A DNA stretch of 64,000 bases, from the NCBI GenBank assembly GCA_943736015.1, contig OX031063.1, positions 45,400,672-45,464,671 of the forward strand, written 5' to 3'. Every line of letters starts with the position of its first letter. The stretch's first letter is position 1. Below the pieces are notes generated by a model that worked only from the letters and a program-made list of their open reading frames with translations, was not told the DNA's origin and ran no database searches. This DNA comes from Tridacna crocea (Eukaryota; Mollusca; Bivalvia; Cardiida; Cardiidae). Shown here piece after piece: positions 1-10,900 of the stretch. Position numbers and translations under genes: made by a program.

Positions 1-204
1 AGTCTTTGAAACCCGTGTATATGACATAGAGGTCTCTGAACTCGTCGTTTCCTACAAGTCGCTACTGAGAAAAAAGAAAAACTGTCAAGCCCGTGAAGGT
101 AAAATCACAAAGTTGGTCAACCATCTGTCTTTCGCTCATATAAGTATGAGAAGCTTCAGGAAATTACAGACGAGAAACTTCCAGAGGAGAATAAAAATGA
201 AAAG

Positions 205-712
205 ATGGAAGAGGAAGAGTCTGTTTCAATGATACTTCCCCTCCAAAATCTACTTCTGTCGCTTTTGCAGGAGAATGCAGACGACTCAGAGACTATAAAA
301 AATGCAAAAAAGGCAATCAGAGATGACTTGTCCTCTCGTTATAAGTCAATCAAGCAGAAGTTAATAAATACCACTCTAATTGATGCAAGATTTAAACTGG
401 GTCCATTACTAAGTGATTAGGCAAAGTCTAATTTTGAGTTACATGTATGTGAGAATGAGGTTTCAAATTATGAAAAAGAGAACCCAATCCGTGCAAATGA
501 AAAACCTCTTATACGGTGGAAAAATCAGTCTGATAAGTTCCCAAATTCTGGCAAAAAGATATCTCTCTATCCCAGCAACTTCACTGCCATCTGAACGGGT
601 ATTCTCAACTGCTGGTGACATGGTCACAGCTCAAAGATCCTGCCTAAATTCAGAGCATGTTTGAAAATCTATCTTTTTAAAGAAGAATTGGCAAACAGGT
701 TCTGAAAATTAA
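205..712 (+). pseudogene. Degenerate hAT-superfamily transposase, C-terminal part
   Basis: This is a remnant of the cut-and-paste transposase of a hAT (Ac/ZBED-like) element. The frame from 205 resembles the late catalytic region, including LIDARFK, the usual (L/I)DPRFK landmark. It is stopped by TAG at 418-420, yet the same frame stays open beyond it and reads NPIRANEKPLIRW, matching the conserved NP..WW segment. Near 540-550 the homology moves to another frame, which carries the hAT dimerisation motif (LAKRYLSIPATSLPSERVFS). That frame ends in a second stop at about 662-664, after which similarity continues for a few residues (KSIFLKKN). Two nonsense changes and one frameshift make it non-functional. 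The 5' part of the transposase and the element ends are not recognisable here; positions 1-204 show no supported coding. The family assignment is firm, the subfamily is not. Confidence 0.85.
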
Positions 713-1494
713 GTAAAAACTGATTAACTTACCGTGTTTCAGAAGTTAACATTTTGTGGAGTTTGTTGGTAAATAAAGAACAATTGATGTGCCAACGATT
801 TAACTTCTCTTATTCCAAACCCTTCTTAAAATACTGGTATGCAAGTGAGTTGAAGGTAAATAAGCCTAAGATGAAAGAACGTTTATGTAGACTATACTCA
901 AAATATTTTTTCATAAACAGGCAAAGGGCCTTTGACTCGTTAACTGTTTATGTAAACTTGATATCAGATTAATCATACCTGTAAGAGTACATATATTAAA
1001 AATATCTTTCACAACCCGATAGTATCGTGATGAATACACAAAGATTCACTCTTGACCAATTAGCTTGCTTTGAGACACGGGAAAGAGGTTTTATCAAAAC
1101 CTTAAAGGAACCTTTTCTGTATGTTTTCATTTACCACTCTCAATGGTTTTTCGAATACAACTTACTAAGGCTATAGGGCAAATGTTCCAGACTGGACATG
1201 ATCGGTAAATTCAATCATGTTCACCTCCACAGTTGGTAGATTTTAATGTATTTTTGCAACTACTCGAGTTCTACATATTCGCCACCGCTTTGTGCAAACT
1301 GCATCAGGGTGTACCGAAAGTAAGGCAACACTTACGTACATTTATATTTTGGCTTGAAATATAAGATATACAAGATAAAAATATACATGCATGTAAATAA
1401 AACGTGTAAGTTTTGATAATTTAATCCAATTTTTATTACAATTAGGGTTTTTATACATATATTAATTCAATTGTGCTTTTTCGATCATTGGAGT
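713..1494. other. Intergenic stretch, no gene seen
   Basis: AT-rich sequence between two transposase remnants. One 72-codon frame (754-972) has no recognisable motif. I see no terminal repeats that would define the 3' end of the hAT element. Confidence 0.5.
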
Positions 1495-1730
1495 CATTTT
1501 CATAATTAATCACGTTTTCAAAATGACGACCGATTATGCTCTGTCCTTGTCATACATCGTCAACCACTTTTGCTTACCTATCATTATCTTCTTGATTTCA
1601 CTTTAAATGCTAACAACATATCTCTGCTTTCTGGCTTGGATTTTCAACCTGTGACATCACAGAACTCCACAGAAAAAAGTCGCACGGACCGATGTTAGGA
1701 TGAAGTCATACAGATATGCAAAAAAAAATG
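1495..1730 (-). pseudogene. Remnant of a mariner/IS630-like DDE transposase (C-terminal end)
   Basis: Read on the minus strand from about 1699, the translation PNIGPCDFFLWSSVMSQVE resembles the 'PDLTP.DFFLWGYLK..VY' block that surrounds the last catalytic acidic residue in many mariner-like transposases. Further on, after frame changes and stops, GRHFENVI (1511-1531) matches the typical GGHFE end of the same proteins, at about the right distance. Several stop codons interrupt the reading. The N-terminal part is not recognisable. Confidence 0.55.
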
Positions 1731-2534
1731 TTCATGCTGGATGTGCTTAGGTACACAAATCTAAATCTGTGACAAACGTTTTATATAATGCGTGATAGGA
1801 TAATGTCTAAACGATATGCCGGAGGTCACATATAGCTGAATATTGTGGCCTACACGCAGTCCTAACCTCAAGCTGCGTAACCTCTTCCTTTGCATTATTT
1901 TGAGGTCGAAGGTTTACGATTCCGACCCAGACAACACAAACATGTTGTTTAAAACTCTTTCAAGTAAAATCAGTATCATTGATATTTGAATGTGTTTTAA
2001 AGAGATTGATAATTTCATCGTTCGTGTTTGCAAAAGAAAGAGCACAAAAGGCCGTCAAATTGAAAACAACATTATTAATTAAAATGACGCCAATGATAAA
2101 AAGGTACTTCTGATTTAAAATCTGTATAAAAGTGCGTATTGTTTAGAAAATTGAATAAAATTACTGCACAAAACACTTGCAGATTTTATACACATATACG
2201 CGTATTTCTAACCTCTTTATCTAATATTTAAATCCATATTATAGACAAACAAAAGTGTTACCTCCCTGTATTTCTATTTCATTTATGTTCATGGTGTCTG
2301 TGCTTAAAACAGGTGAAAAACTGATATGGTTGAGGAATTTTCATGTTCACACCAACATTCAAATAACAGATTTTAAACTTTGCGGGTAACCTTGACGATT
2401 GTGTTGGTTTATTGCCTTATTCATGTAGACCGTTGTGCGCTTAGCATTGGGAATTTGGTCAGCTCTTTTACGATTTTTCTAGATTCACTTGGAAGATTTG
2501 GACAACGTATGATTTTATATCAGTCAGACTACTC
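1731..2534. other. Intergenic stretch, no gene seen
   Basis: AT-rich sequence. The open frame at 2380-2616 has no motif, and its second half is part of a repeat that recurs near 4.3 kb, so I do not call it a gene. Confidence 0.5.
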
Positions 2535-2870
2535 AGTCAGTTACCCAGGAAAATTACAAGAAAATATACAAGTATACATCATTTTTCAGAAAATTTGTAT
2601 ATATTTGCACAAATAATTCATAAAGGCCTGGCTTTAAGCATTGTAAATGTATAAATATGCATGTTATATACAGACCATTGACTTAAAAAAAGAAATATAT
2701 TAAAAAAATTAAGAGTTAATCTTAAGAAATTCATACTTTCTAACAAACAGATTTTTCTCAAACTCTCAACAATTATTCTATTTGTAATTATGCACAATAG
2801 GAAATTAAAAAAAAAAAAAAAAAAATGGCACTTATCCGTGCTTATTTCGTCAGAAAACTAGCTTGAAGGC
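2535..2870 (+). repeat. Direct repeat, copy A (copy B at about 4265-4580)
   Basis: About 330 bp that recurs, diverged, roughly 1.73 kb downstream in the same orientation. Shared landmarks are an 'aggaaaatt..caag' segment, 'tatacatca', 'gcctgg.t..gagcat', 'acatactttctaac..acag', and an A-rich run followed by a 'atggcac.tacccgtgctt' block. A third partial copy of the latter half lies at about 4080-4200. Non-coding. Confidence 0.7.
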
Positions 2871-2896
2871 ACCGTGGAACATGTAGTTATAAGTAG

Positions 2897-3582
2897 TATA
2901 TAACAATCGGATAGGCGAGTTAGGGAAGTTGGGAAGATGCGCAAGAACAATGGGGTCATTTACGCGTTACTGCCAACGAACAATGGGGTATTATTCCGGA
3001 GAAAAATGGATAAACAATGACCGGAAATTCCAATGCCAATCCTTGATGACGTCATCCCACGGTGTCTGTGATGCCCAAAAACAATAGATCGTGCACGCGT
3101 GACTGCCCATAAAAACAATAGGGTACTATTCCGAGAACAATAGGCTATTGTTTCGGGAATAATGAGGATGGTATCGTTTGTCTGCCAAGAAACAGTGATG
3201 TCACCCAAGGTCGCATATCACGTACGAGAGTTGGTGGTACCGTGCCACTCTGTACCCGCTAGTACCCCAAAACAATGAGGTTATTATTCGGAGAACAGTA
3301 CGAAAGTATTCTGAGAATAATAGGGTCGGTATCGTATGTCTGCCTGCGCCCCCCCCCCCCGTACTTTGACTCGCACTAAAGAACAATAGGATAGGTATCG
3401 TTGACCTACACGTCATTCTACAAGTCTGGCGGCCCTCCCCCCCCCCCCCTCCCCGAAGTCTGGCAGGTGCCTCATACCAGAACACAATAGGATTATATTC
3501 TGAGAATAATGGGTTGGGTATCGTATGTCTATCTGCAGCCCCGTAACTCATATCACAAAACAATAGGATAGATATCGTTAAC
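2897..3582 (+). repeat. Left inverted arm
   Basis: Arm of the foldback-like structure. It consists of tandem, imperfect 'gaacaatagggt' units with interspersed 'gtatcgtatgtctgcc' blocks and C-runs near 3350 and 3440. Open frames on the minus strand here (2960-3208, 3201-3677) follow the repeat and are not considered genes. Confidence 0.7.
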
Positions 3583-3589
3583 CTACCAA

Positions 3590-3680
3590 ACGTAAATGAT
3601 GTCATACCACGGAACAATATGGATCTTACCGTAATATGAATTAAATCTTGTTGAAAGCGGCGTAGAACAGTATTCAACCA
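3590..3680 (+). repeat. Inner inverted repeat, left half (partner 3950-4055)
   Basis: The block with 'gatgtcataccacggaacaa' and 'attaaatc.tgttgaaa.cggcgta' reappears in reverse complement at about 3950-4055. The pair is nested inside the larger inverted structure and encloses about 270 bp. Confidence 0.65.
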
Positions 3681-4264
3681 ATTTCTCAGTCTATATTACC
3701 AGTCCACTTTTCGGGAACAAGGTTCGTTTACAGTTTTTAAAGGTGTTTGTCTCATCCCGTAAAAGAGTGCTGCTTCCAGACTATTGTACAATACCCATTC
3801 TTCTCCAAGCAACCAACCTCAAGGCTACAGGGTTTGTTCGAAAACAAAAACTCATAATTCTATAGAACGCGTTTGGGATTAAGTCATTCAAGTGACACGT
3901 GGTTGTCAACTGTCATTTTGAAAACAATATGACACGAGGAGAAATTGTCTGAATAGTGTCTTACGCCGGTTTCAACATGATTTAATCCATATCAAGGACG
4001 TTACGGTAGCAAACGTACGATCCACATTGTTCCGTGGTATGACATAATTTAGGTGTGGTAGCTTAAAGACGTTTATGACAAATTCTTCCAACGGACAGAT
4101 TTTTTTAAAACTTTGCACATACAAAACTCATCATGTCTCTTGTAGATTACAATGAAAAAAAAGGGGGGGTCCCCGTGCTCGTTTCCGAGAAATTCGCTTT
4201 TGAAAAAGGTATATACAGTTACAAAATAATGCATATATTGGATTTAACACACTTTCCTTGAATA

Positions 4265-4580
4265 GTCAATTAAACAGGAAAATTGCCAGAGGAATAAACA
4301 AATATACATCACTTTAAAGAAAAATAATTCAGTTTTGCACAAAAAAACATATAAAAGCCTGGTTCTGAGCATGGTAAATGTACCAACATGCATTTTATAT
4401 ATAGACCACTGACTTAAAAATGGAGATAATTTGACCGGGTAAAGGGATAATTTTCAATAAAAACATACTTTCTAACGGACAGATTTTTTTAAAAATTTCC
4501 ACAATCATAGTACTTATAAATCTTGACAATAAGAAAAAATAAAAATGGCACCTACCCGTGCTTCTTTCCCCAGGAAAAAG
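4265..4580 (+). repeat. Direct repeat, copy B
   Basis: Diverged copy of 2535-2870, lying in the spacer of the foldback-like structure. It ends in the same 'atggcacctacccgtgctt' block. Confidence 0.7.
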
Positions 4581-4616
4581 GGATGAGGGTCACATTGGAA
4601 GTTAATTTTTTCCATG

Positions 4617-4810
4617 GAAAGGGATAAAAGCTCGGCTGACATGATGGAAAAAGGAAAAATTATTCAGTGGAAAAATTATTCAGTCGAAGAAATTTTCCCT
4701 CTTCCCACAGTATTTTTCAAAGAAGAAATAGCTATACTTCAAGAAATAGGTATACTTCAACAGCTTCAATTTTCTGCCTATTTCATTGTTTGCTGTGTAA
4801 CTGGACTTTT
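4617..4810 (+). repeat. Short dispersed repeat, copy 1 (copy 2 at about 5876-6035)
   Basis: Both copies share 'aaa.ctcggc.gacat', a 'gggaaaaggaaa..att.ctcag' block, 'gctatacttc' and a 'tttgctgtgt' end. In copy 2 the middle forms a hairpin (GGAAAAGGAAAGATTGCTC facing GAGCGATTTCTCCTTTTCC), which resembles the hairpin core of the TTAA elements further right. The 94-codon frame at 4614-4898 runs across the repeat and is not supported as a gene. Confidence 0.5.
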
Positions 4811-5227
4811 TTTCCAGCTAATTCTTTACCAGTCCTATCATCCTTACACTGGCAGGCCAGTTTTGATGCTACCACCTTCTCCTGAAAGGATAGCATGACA
4901 ACTGGCATGCCAGTTTCAGGAAAACGCCAGAAGCTGTATCATTTTCATCGTTGGATGGCTGACATTGCGTAAAAAATTCCATTTTCCACGGCAAATAAGC
5001 ATTCGTTTTGATGAAAACTTCCCCTTTTTATTTCAACCATAGAATACCATGGTTAGCGAAACCGTACTATTACCATCCGTAGAATGTCCTTCTTGTAAAA
5101 GTGCACCGTCGGTCCGCTGTTACTATTGCCATTTGTGCGAAAAATACACAATAGCGCTGATAGTTTTACTATCTGTGAGAAATAAACATGCGCAGTATGG
5201 ATGCGCGTAAACATTTATACTAAGCGT

Positions 5228-5858
5228 CGTTAACGATATCTATCCTATTGTTCCGTGATAGGAGTCACGGGGCTGTAGGCAGACATACGATACCCACCCC
5301 ATTATTTTCAGAATATAATCCTATTGTTATCTGGTATAGGTTACGGGGGCAAAAGGCAGATTTGTGGAATGATGCCATCACGGTTTGATAGGCCAACGAT
5401 ACCTATCGTATTGGTCTTTGGTGTGAGTCAGTGGTGGGGAGGGGGGGGGGGGGCGCAGGTAGACTTACGATACCGAGCCTATTATTCTCAGAATACTTTC
5501 CTATTGTTCTCTGAATAACAACCTCATTGTTTTGAGGTACTTGCGCGTGCAGGGTGGCTCGGTGCCACCATGTGACCTTGGGTGACGTAACAGTTTCTAG
5601 GCAGACATACGAAACCGCCATAATTTTTATACCCTATTGTTCTCGGAATACTACCCTATTATTTTGGGGGCAGTCAAGCGTGCACGATTCCGACCGTGGT
5701 ATGACGTCATCCAGGATTGGCATTGGAATTTCCGGTCATTATTTATCCATTTTCTCCGGAATAATATCCCATTGTTCGTGGGCAGTAATGCGTGAATGAC
5801 CCCATTGTTCTTGCGCCTCTTCCCGACTTCCCCAACTCTGCCAAACCGATTGTTATAC
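5228..5858 (-). repeat. Right inverted arm
   Basis: Reverse-complement partner of 2897-3582, with a G-run of about 16 at 5438-5453 matching C-runs in the left arm. Confidence 0.7.
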
Positions 5859-5875
5859 TAATGTTCTATTTTCAA

Positions 5876-6035
5876 GGACAAAATGTGATAAAAACTCGGC
5901 AGACATAGTGGGAAAAGGAAAGATTGCTCAGTAGGAGCGATTTCTCCTTTTCCATCAGTAGCTTTCAAAGTGAAAACAGCTATACTTCCATAGCTTTAAA
6001 TGTCCTGCCTTTCTTTCCTGTTTGCTGTGTTACGC
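5876..6035 (+). repeat. Short dispersed repeat, copy 2, with hairpin
   Basis: See copy 1 at 4617-4810. The hairpin lies at about 5912-5957. Confidence 0.5.
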
Positions 6036-7288
6036 CGATCTTCGCAAGCCAAGGTCGACGATTCACTACGAGACTCTACCCTTGGCGGATCGAGGTTGAT
6101 ATTAACGTTCACCCGATACGCTTTTTCATTGGATGCAGCCAGCTCTAACTGCAAAGAATGAAATCGCTCGGAGCATTTCATCTTTGATAAAAATAGAATG
6201 ATAAAAATAGAACAGGGTCTCTACCTTTCCAATAGAAGGTAAAACATGGAAACCCACATGGATGTCTGCTTATCGCTTCATGTGTATTCGTAAGCGGTTT
6301 GTAAAACGATATTTCATTCGCTTTTAGAGATGATGTAAAGGGGGATAAAAATCAGCATCCAATAAAGGGCGTATCGCAGGAATCTCGAAATCGGGCTCAA
6401 TCAGCCAAGGTAAGATCCACTTAGTGATCGTGAACTTGGCTCGCGAAGATGTGTTACGCCATGTCAGCCGCATTTCATGCATTCACGGTGACAGTTCAAA
6501 TATTCCATTTGTTTTTATCTCTTCCCTAATACCACCAAAAGAAAGTGGTACTTGTTGCAGTGCATCAATATTAGTACTGTGTGCAAAAAAAAAAAAAGAA
6601 ACATGCACATAAATGCACGTTTGATTAAATATCCACGACAAAAGTACATGCACGGTAGGATGCGCGCTAACATTTGTCATGTACGTCGTAATGGGAATTT
6701 CTTCGAAGTAAAAGCATTTAAATCAAATAACCATTATTTTTGTTTTATCAACGGTGCCCTTTTCAGTTTTCTATTAACATCATAACCGGAAACTTCATTC
6801 CTTAGGGAGGATGGATCATAGTCCTATCCAATGGCTTTATATGCAGACAGAAAAAAAAAAAATTGCAAGTTCTGGAAGCTTAGGCTCTTTTTGGTGCAGT
6901 TCTATTCATGTTTCCTTATTTCTTAATTATCTGCTAAAACGCTCAACACCAGGTATTTTTCGGTTCGGTTGTGGTTTTGGTTTCATTTCAATTTTGTTTG
7001 ATGTTTTACGTTGCTTTCAAAGGTATTTGTCATATCACGGCGACAGCTAAAATATTCACATTTTCCTTGATTTCACCGTTACAAGGCTGGGGTCCGAAGT
7101 GTCTTGCCTAAGGACACTCATGTGCTCAAGCTTGCTCACATATTCACTGATGAAAGCAACAATTTCATCGATTTAATCTTTTCCTCCTAGTGGCATAGGC
7201 CCAGCTCCTTGCAATTTATTCTTCGGACAGCTACTTGGATTGAATAACGCAAAAGCAATAAAAATTGTAATGATAAATCTATTTTATT

Positions 7289-7324
<36 letters not shown>

Positions 7325-7670
7325 AGGGACATTGTTAGTGAAGCGACAATTTTATTTTCAAATATTGATTTAAAGTAGATTCTTCAACCACTTAAAATGT
7401 AGTTCAGCCTTGTCATTTCATTGACTAGCCGAATAAATCTTGATTTCATGACCAGCTGAGGTAATAAGCCTAGTCACATGGTCAAATGACCACATATCAA
7501 CAAGTTTGTATGACCCTGATTAATACCACGGATTTATGAGGTGACAGCATAAAACCTGAATCCAACATGTATAGTCGCACACAACTAGCCATTTCTAACA
7601 GGGTTTCTTTTGTAAAGTATCAGCATAACTTTGTTGCCAAAAATTCGCAATGGTTTATCCAAAGTCATAG
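6036..7670. other. Downstream flank of the receptor gene; no gene seen
   Basis: Contains short A-runs, including a 31-base A tract at 7293-7323, but no supported coding frame. The receptor gene reads leftward into this area, so its 3' UTR should lie here. The minus strand has an AATAAA-type hexamer at about 7278-7284, a possible polyadenylation signal that cannot be confirmed from sequence alone. Confidence 0.4.
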
Positions 7671-7973
7671 TCATTCTTCTGAATACAGTTTAACACTGTC
7701 TAGTAAATATATACTCCAGTACAAGATATTGAATAATGTAAAAACTAAAGGAAACAAAATCCTCGACATTTTGTCGATCTTACTGACACTGTTTAAACCG
7801 AGCATAGTGCCACTGTTTTTATTGTGAATATTTCTTGTGCCAAAAAAGCAATTCCAGCATTTATATAACGCAGATTTATCTCGGATCATTGATGAGTTAT
7901 TCCCTTTGGACTTTTGTCCGTCCTTTGTGCCATTTGCAGCTTTGGTAATCAATTCAAGATCTTCGTCATTTGC
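7671..7973 (-). CDS. Receptor last coding exon: cytoplasmic loop and TM4
   Basis: The acceptor (ttattttag) precedes GCAAATGACG, phase 0. It encodes ANDEDLELITK, a basic loop, then NSVSKIDKMSR and the TM4 helix. The stop is TGA at 7671-7673. NSVSKIDK..R directly before TM4 is highly conserved in anionic and GRD-type Cys-loop subunits. Confidence 0.92.
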   Translation of the reverse strand, partial: ANDEDLELITKAANGTKDGQKSKGNNSSMIRDKSALYKCWNCFFGTRNIHNKNSGTMLGLNSVSKIDKMSRILFPLVFTLFNILYWSIYLLDSVKLYSEE

Positions 7974-10900
7974 CTAAAATAAAGAGCAAAGAAACAAACA
8001 AAAACTGGCAAACATTCCCCAACCAATACTCTCATATGGATGTGTTTGTGTATGTATGTGTCCTGTGAATGGGGGAAAAAGGCAATAAAATATTGTAGGA
8101 AAGGGCATAATTGCAACGATTCCCATTTTTCTATCACTGTGTCATTAAAACAAGCACTACAAAGCTATGATGCAGATTAAAGAAAAACTGCATTTTAAAT
8201 TACCATTTAAACTCTTGATGAATTCAGAGCTCAAGAAGAATTTAGAACTGATGGCTACAAATTGTGAATGGACATCTAAAGCTTTATAAATGGAAAGTTA
8301 GTGAGAGTGCGGATATTCATGATCGAAACGACCATACAATGCTTGAAAGGCATAATTAAGGATTTCACGTTAAAGACATTCGCTCGTTGTTGTCGAGTCA
8401 AGTTTCAATATGAATATTAAGAGGGTTTTAAACACGACACTGCCGCATAGACTTTTTTCAATTATTGCTTACATGTAGACGTGCTGGTGACACACTCCTT
8501 GGATATCAAAAGGCCGGAACTGACTTTAATTGTGCAAATATTCGGATAATTTGCATGTATTGTACTTGCATTGTCCCACTCATCACAGTTAACATATGGC
8601 TTACACGAAAAGGGACATTCGGACATTTGCATATAGTGTCGTCTCGGATCAGCTTGCGAAGTCCGCGCAGGCTAATCTGAGACTGAACTTTACGTCTACA
8701 TTAGATTTTGTTCCTCAGTAGACTTCCGCAAAACATGAAAAAAAAATAATCATAAAAACGGAAAGTGCCATCTTGGATCAGCCTGCGCGGACTGCGAGAC
8801 GACACTTTACGCAGATGTCCGAATGTCCCTTTTCGCGTGTTGCAAGCCAATTATTATGGACACTGTCATCTAGGTTACCAACTTGCCAAGTGCGTCCCGC
8901 TCATCCCAGTTGACAAATATTTTACAATCGGTTCAATTTAAACGCCCCTAGTTTTGTGGCCGAAAATTGGAATTCTGGTAGGTAAGTGCTTGATAATTAA
9001 GCGTGGGGTATACATTTGGTTCAAGATGATTAAAAAATGATGCATTTTTAAAATCGGCAAACATTGATTTTTCGACAAAAATACAATTAAGAAGTGTTTT
9101 CTGTGGCAAATATCTCCATTTCCGAATCGAATATTGTATGGCAACCATTTCTGTTATCCCATTGATCCACACTTTCAAGGTGGTAGCGTGTAACATTAAA
9201 AAAGATATCGAAAATAATGGAAATACATACCCACTATCGCACGATTTCAAATTTCCGTCCCTGTTTATCATTAGCACCCCTGCTATCTCATTATCGGGTT
9301 TACCGATGTGGTAAGTAACCACAAGTGCAGCTATTCAGGCCGAAATGGGACTATTTTCTTTTCTATGAAATCTAGAAATGGGGAAAAAAATCATGACTAC
9401 TTAAAATGTTATTCCCGTAGTGCCCTCACGTAATGTAACTTACTTCGCTTTCATGTCTTTCATCTAGATCTATTTCTGCTTCAATAAATCGTGCCAGTTG
9501 GGGACCTTCTCCGCAACCATACTTTGTAAAGTAATGGACGGCAGCAAATTGTATAATTGTTGCTAATACAAACACGAAGCACATTGCCACATAAACATCT
9601 AATGCAGTTGAATAAGATACCCTTGGAAGATCGTTCCTGTTGTCTAAGCCAATAAAAGTCATCGTCAACACTGTCGTTGTTCCTATGGAAAATGCAAATT
9701 AATTTCAAGTTATCAACCTGAAAACGCTGACAATCAGTAGGATATCCACCCGTACCTGTTTCGTCTGTCAGATGAAGAGTAACCGCAAAAATGTGTTTGT
9801 TTCTACATCATGCCGACTGCTTTAAATTTGTGTACAAAGCACCATTACATTTTGAACGATTGCGCTTAGAAAGACGAAAGTGCGTAAAAAAGGTGTATCA
9901 GATTCGAGGAAAGAAACAAACGGAGCTTAAAACGGCAGTGCAATCAGACGCGAACTGATATCTTGTTTCTGATAAAAAATTACTTCTGGGATTTTCTGAA
10001 AAGAGAAGCAATTTAAAATCGATCTAGGTTTCTGTCTTCGTTTTACTTTATTACATTTTTGAGGAAGAGATTTTATCAACTAAGAATTCAATCTAAATAT
10101 AATTCAATGCAATGTAAAAACAATATGAAACTTAAATTCACTCCAGGGCGAAATATAATTTTCCATTTGTTATCTTTAATGTAAAAACAGTGACTCCCAT
10201 AAGTTCCAGACGATTTTATCATTCTTGGCAACTGAAAAATGCATTATCCATAAAATATACAGATACTTGTTTCTAAAATCTGTTGGTTCTATTTCAGGAA
10301 AAAAAGATGGATCTAGGGTTTTTGTTTTTTTGTCATAAAGCGTAAATATTTCTCATCATTTTAAAACTGAATTGGCCATGTACCTAATCAATGGTTTAAG
10401 GAGCTATGCAGGAATGTTTGGACTGGAAACATCACAATGCCCATTCGAATTCAACTTTTTGTTAGGGTTCGGTTTGGTAAAATAATGTGTCGAATTACGT
10501 TTCAAGACAATTTTACCGAGACTGTCCCCAGAGTAGGTGTGATAGATTTTCAATAGTTGCATAATTATACATGTACATGTATCATTTCAGTTGAAACAAA
10601 CCATACATAATTCAGATGCTTTCTTTTAATTATTGATATTTGCTATCTCTGGAATTCTTTAAACAACTTAAATGAAAAAGAGAAGGATAAACATATTACC
10701 CAAGGCTATCCTGTCAGATGTGGCCTCTCTATTTATCCAAAAGGATACCCAAGACAGTACGACAAGGAGACAACATGGTACGTACACATTTATCAAAAAA
10801 TAGCCCATATGCCTTCTCAAGTAAAACTGAACAGTGAGGATGGAATGGAAGGCTATGTAAAAGAAGAATAACAGCATATAAAATCACCAGACGACAATTA

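Larger units (their letters stand above)
2897..5858. mobile_element. Candidate foldback-type element with long inverted arms
   Basis: The left arm (about 2897-3582) and the right arm (about 5228-5858) are diverged reverse complements. For example, the left-arm block containing 'ttattccggagaaaaatgga' and 'gaccggaaattccaatgcca' has its complement at 5710-5775. Each arm is made of internal sub-repeats of an 'aacaatagg...gagaataatgggt..ggtatcgtatgtctg' unit, often next to C or G runs. The spacer of about 1.65 kb holds a second, nested inverted pair (3590-3680 / 3950-4055) and direct-repeat copy B, but no transposase. Long inverted arms built of sub-repeats are typical of Foldback/Galileo-like elements. 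I saw no target duplication, so a simple inverted duplication is not excluded. Confidence 0.55.

Noticed and set aside
2960-3677. Minus-strand open frames of 82 and 158 codons
   Set aside because: They follow the sub-repeats of the inverted arm, including a Gly/Arg run from a C-tract; no protein motif.
4614-4898. 94-codon plus-strand frame
   Set aside because: Lies in a dispersed repeat that recurs at 5876; no motif.
7293-7323. A-run as a retrogene poly(A) tail
   Set aside because: No LINE/SINE or processed-gene sequence precedes it on the plus strand.
8948-9322. 124-codon minus-strand frame in a receptor intron
   Set aside because: No recognisable domain and no splice connection in frame with the receptor.
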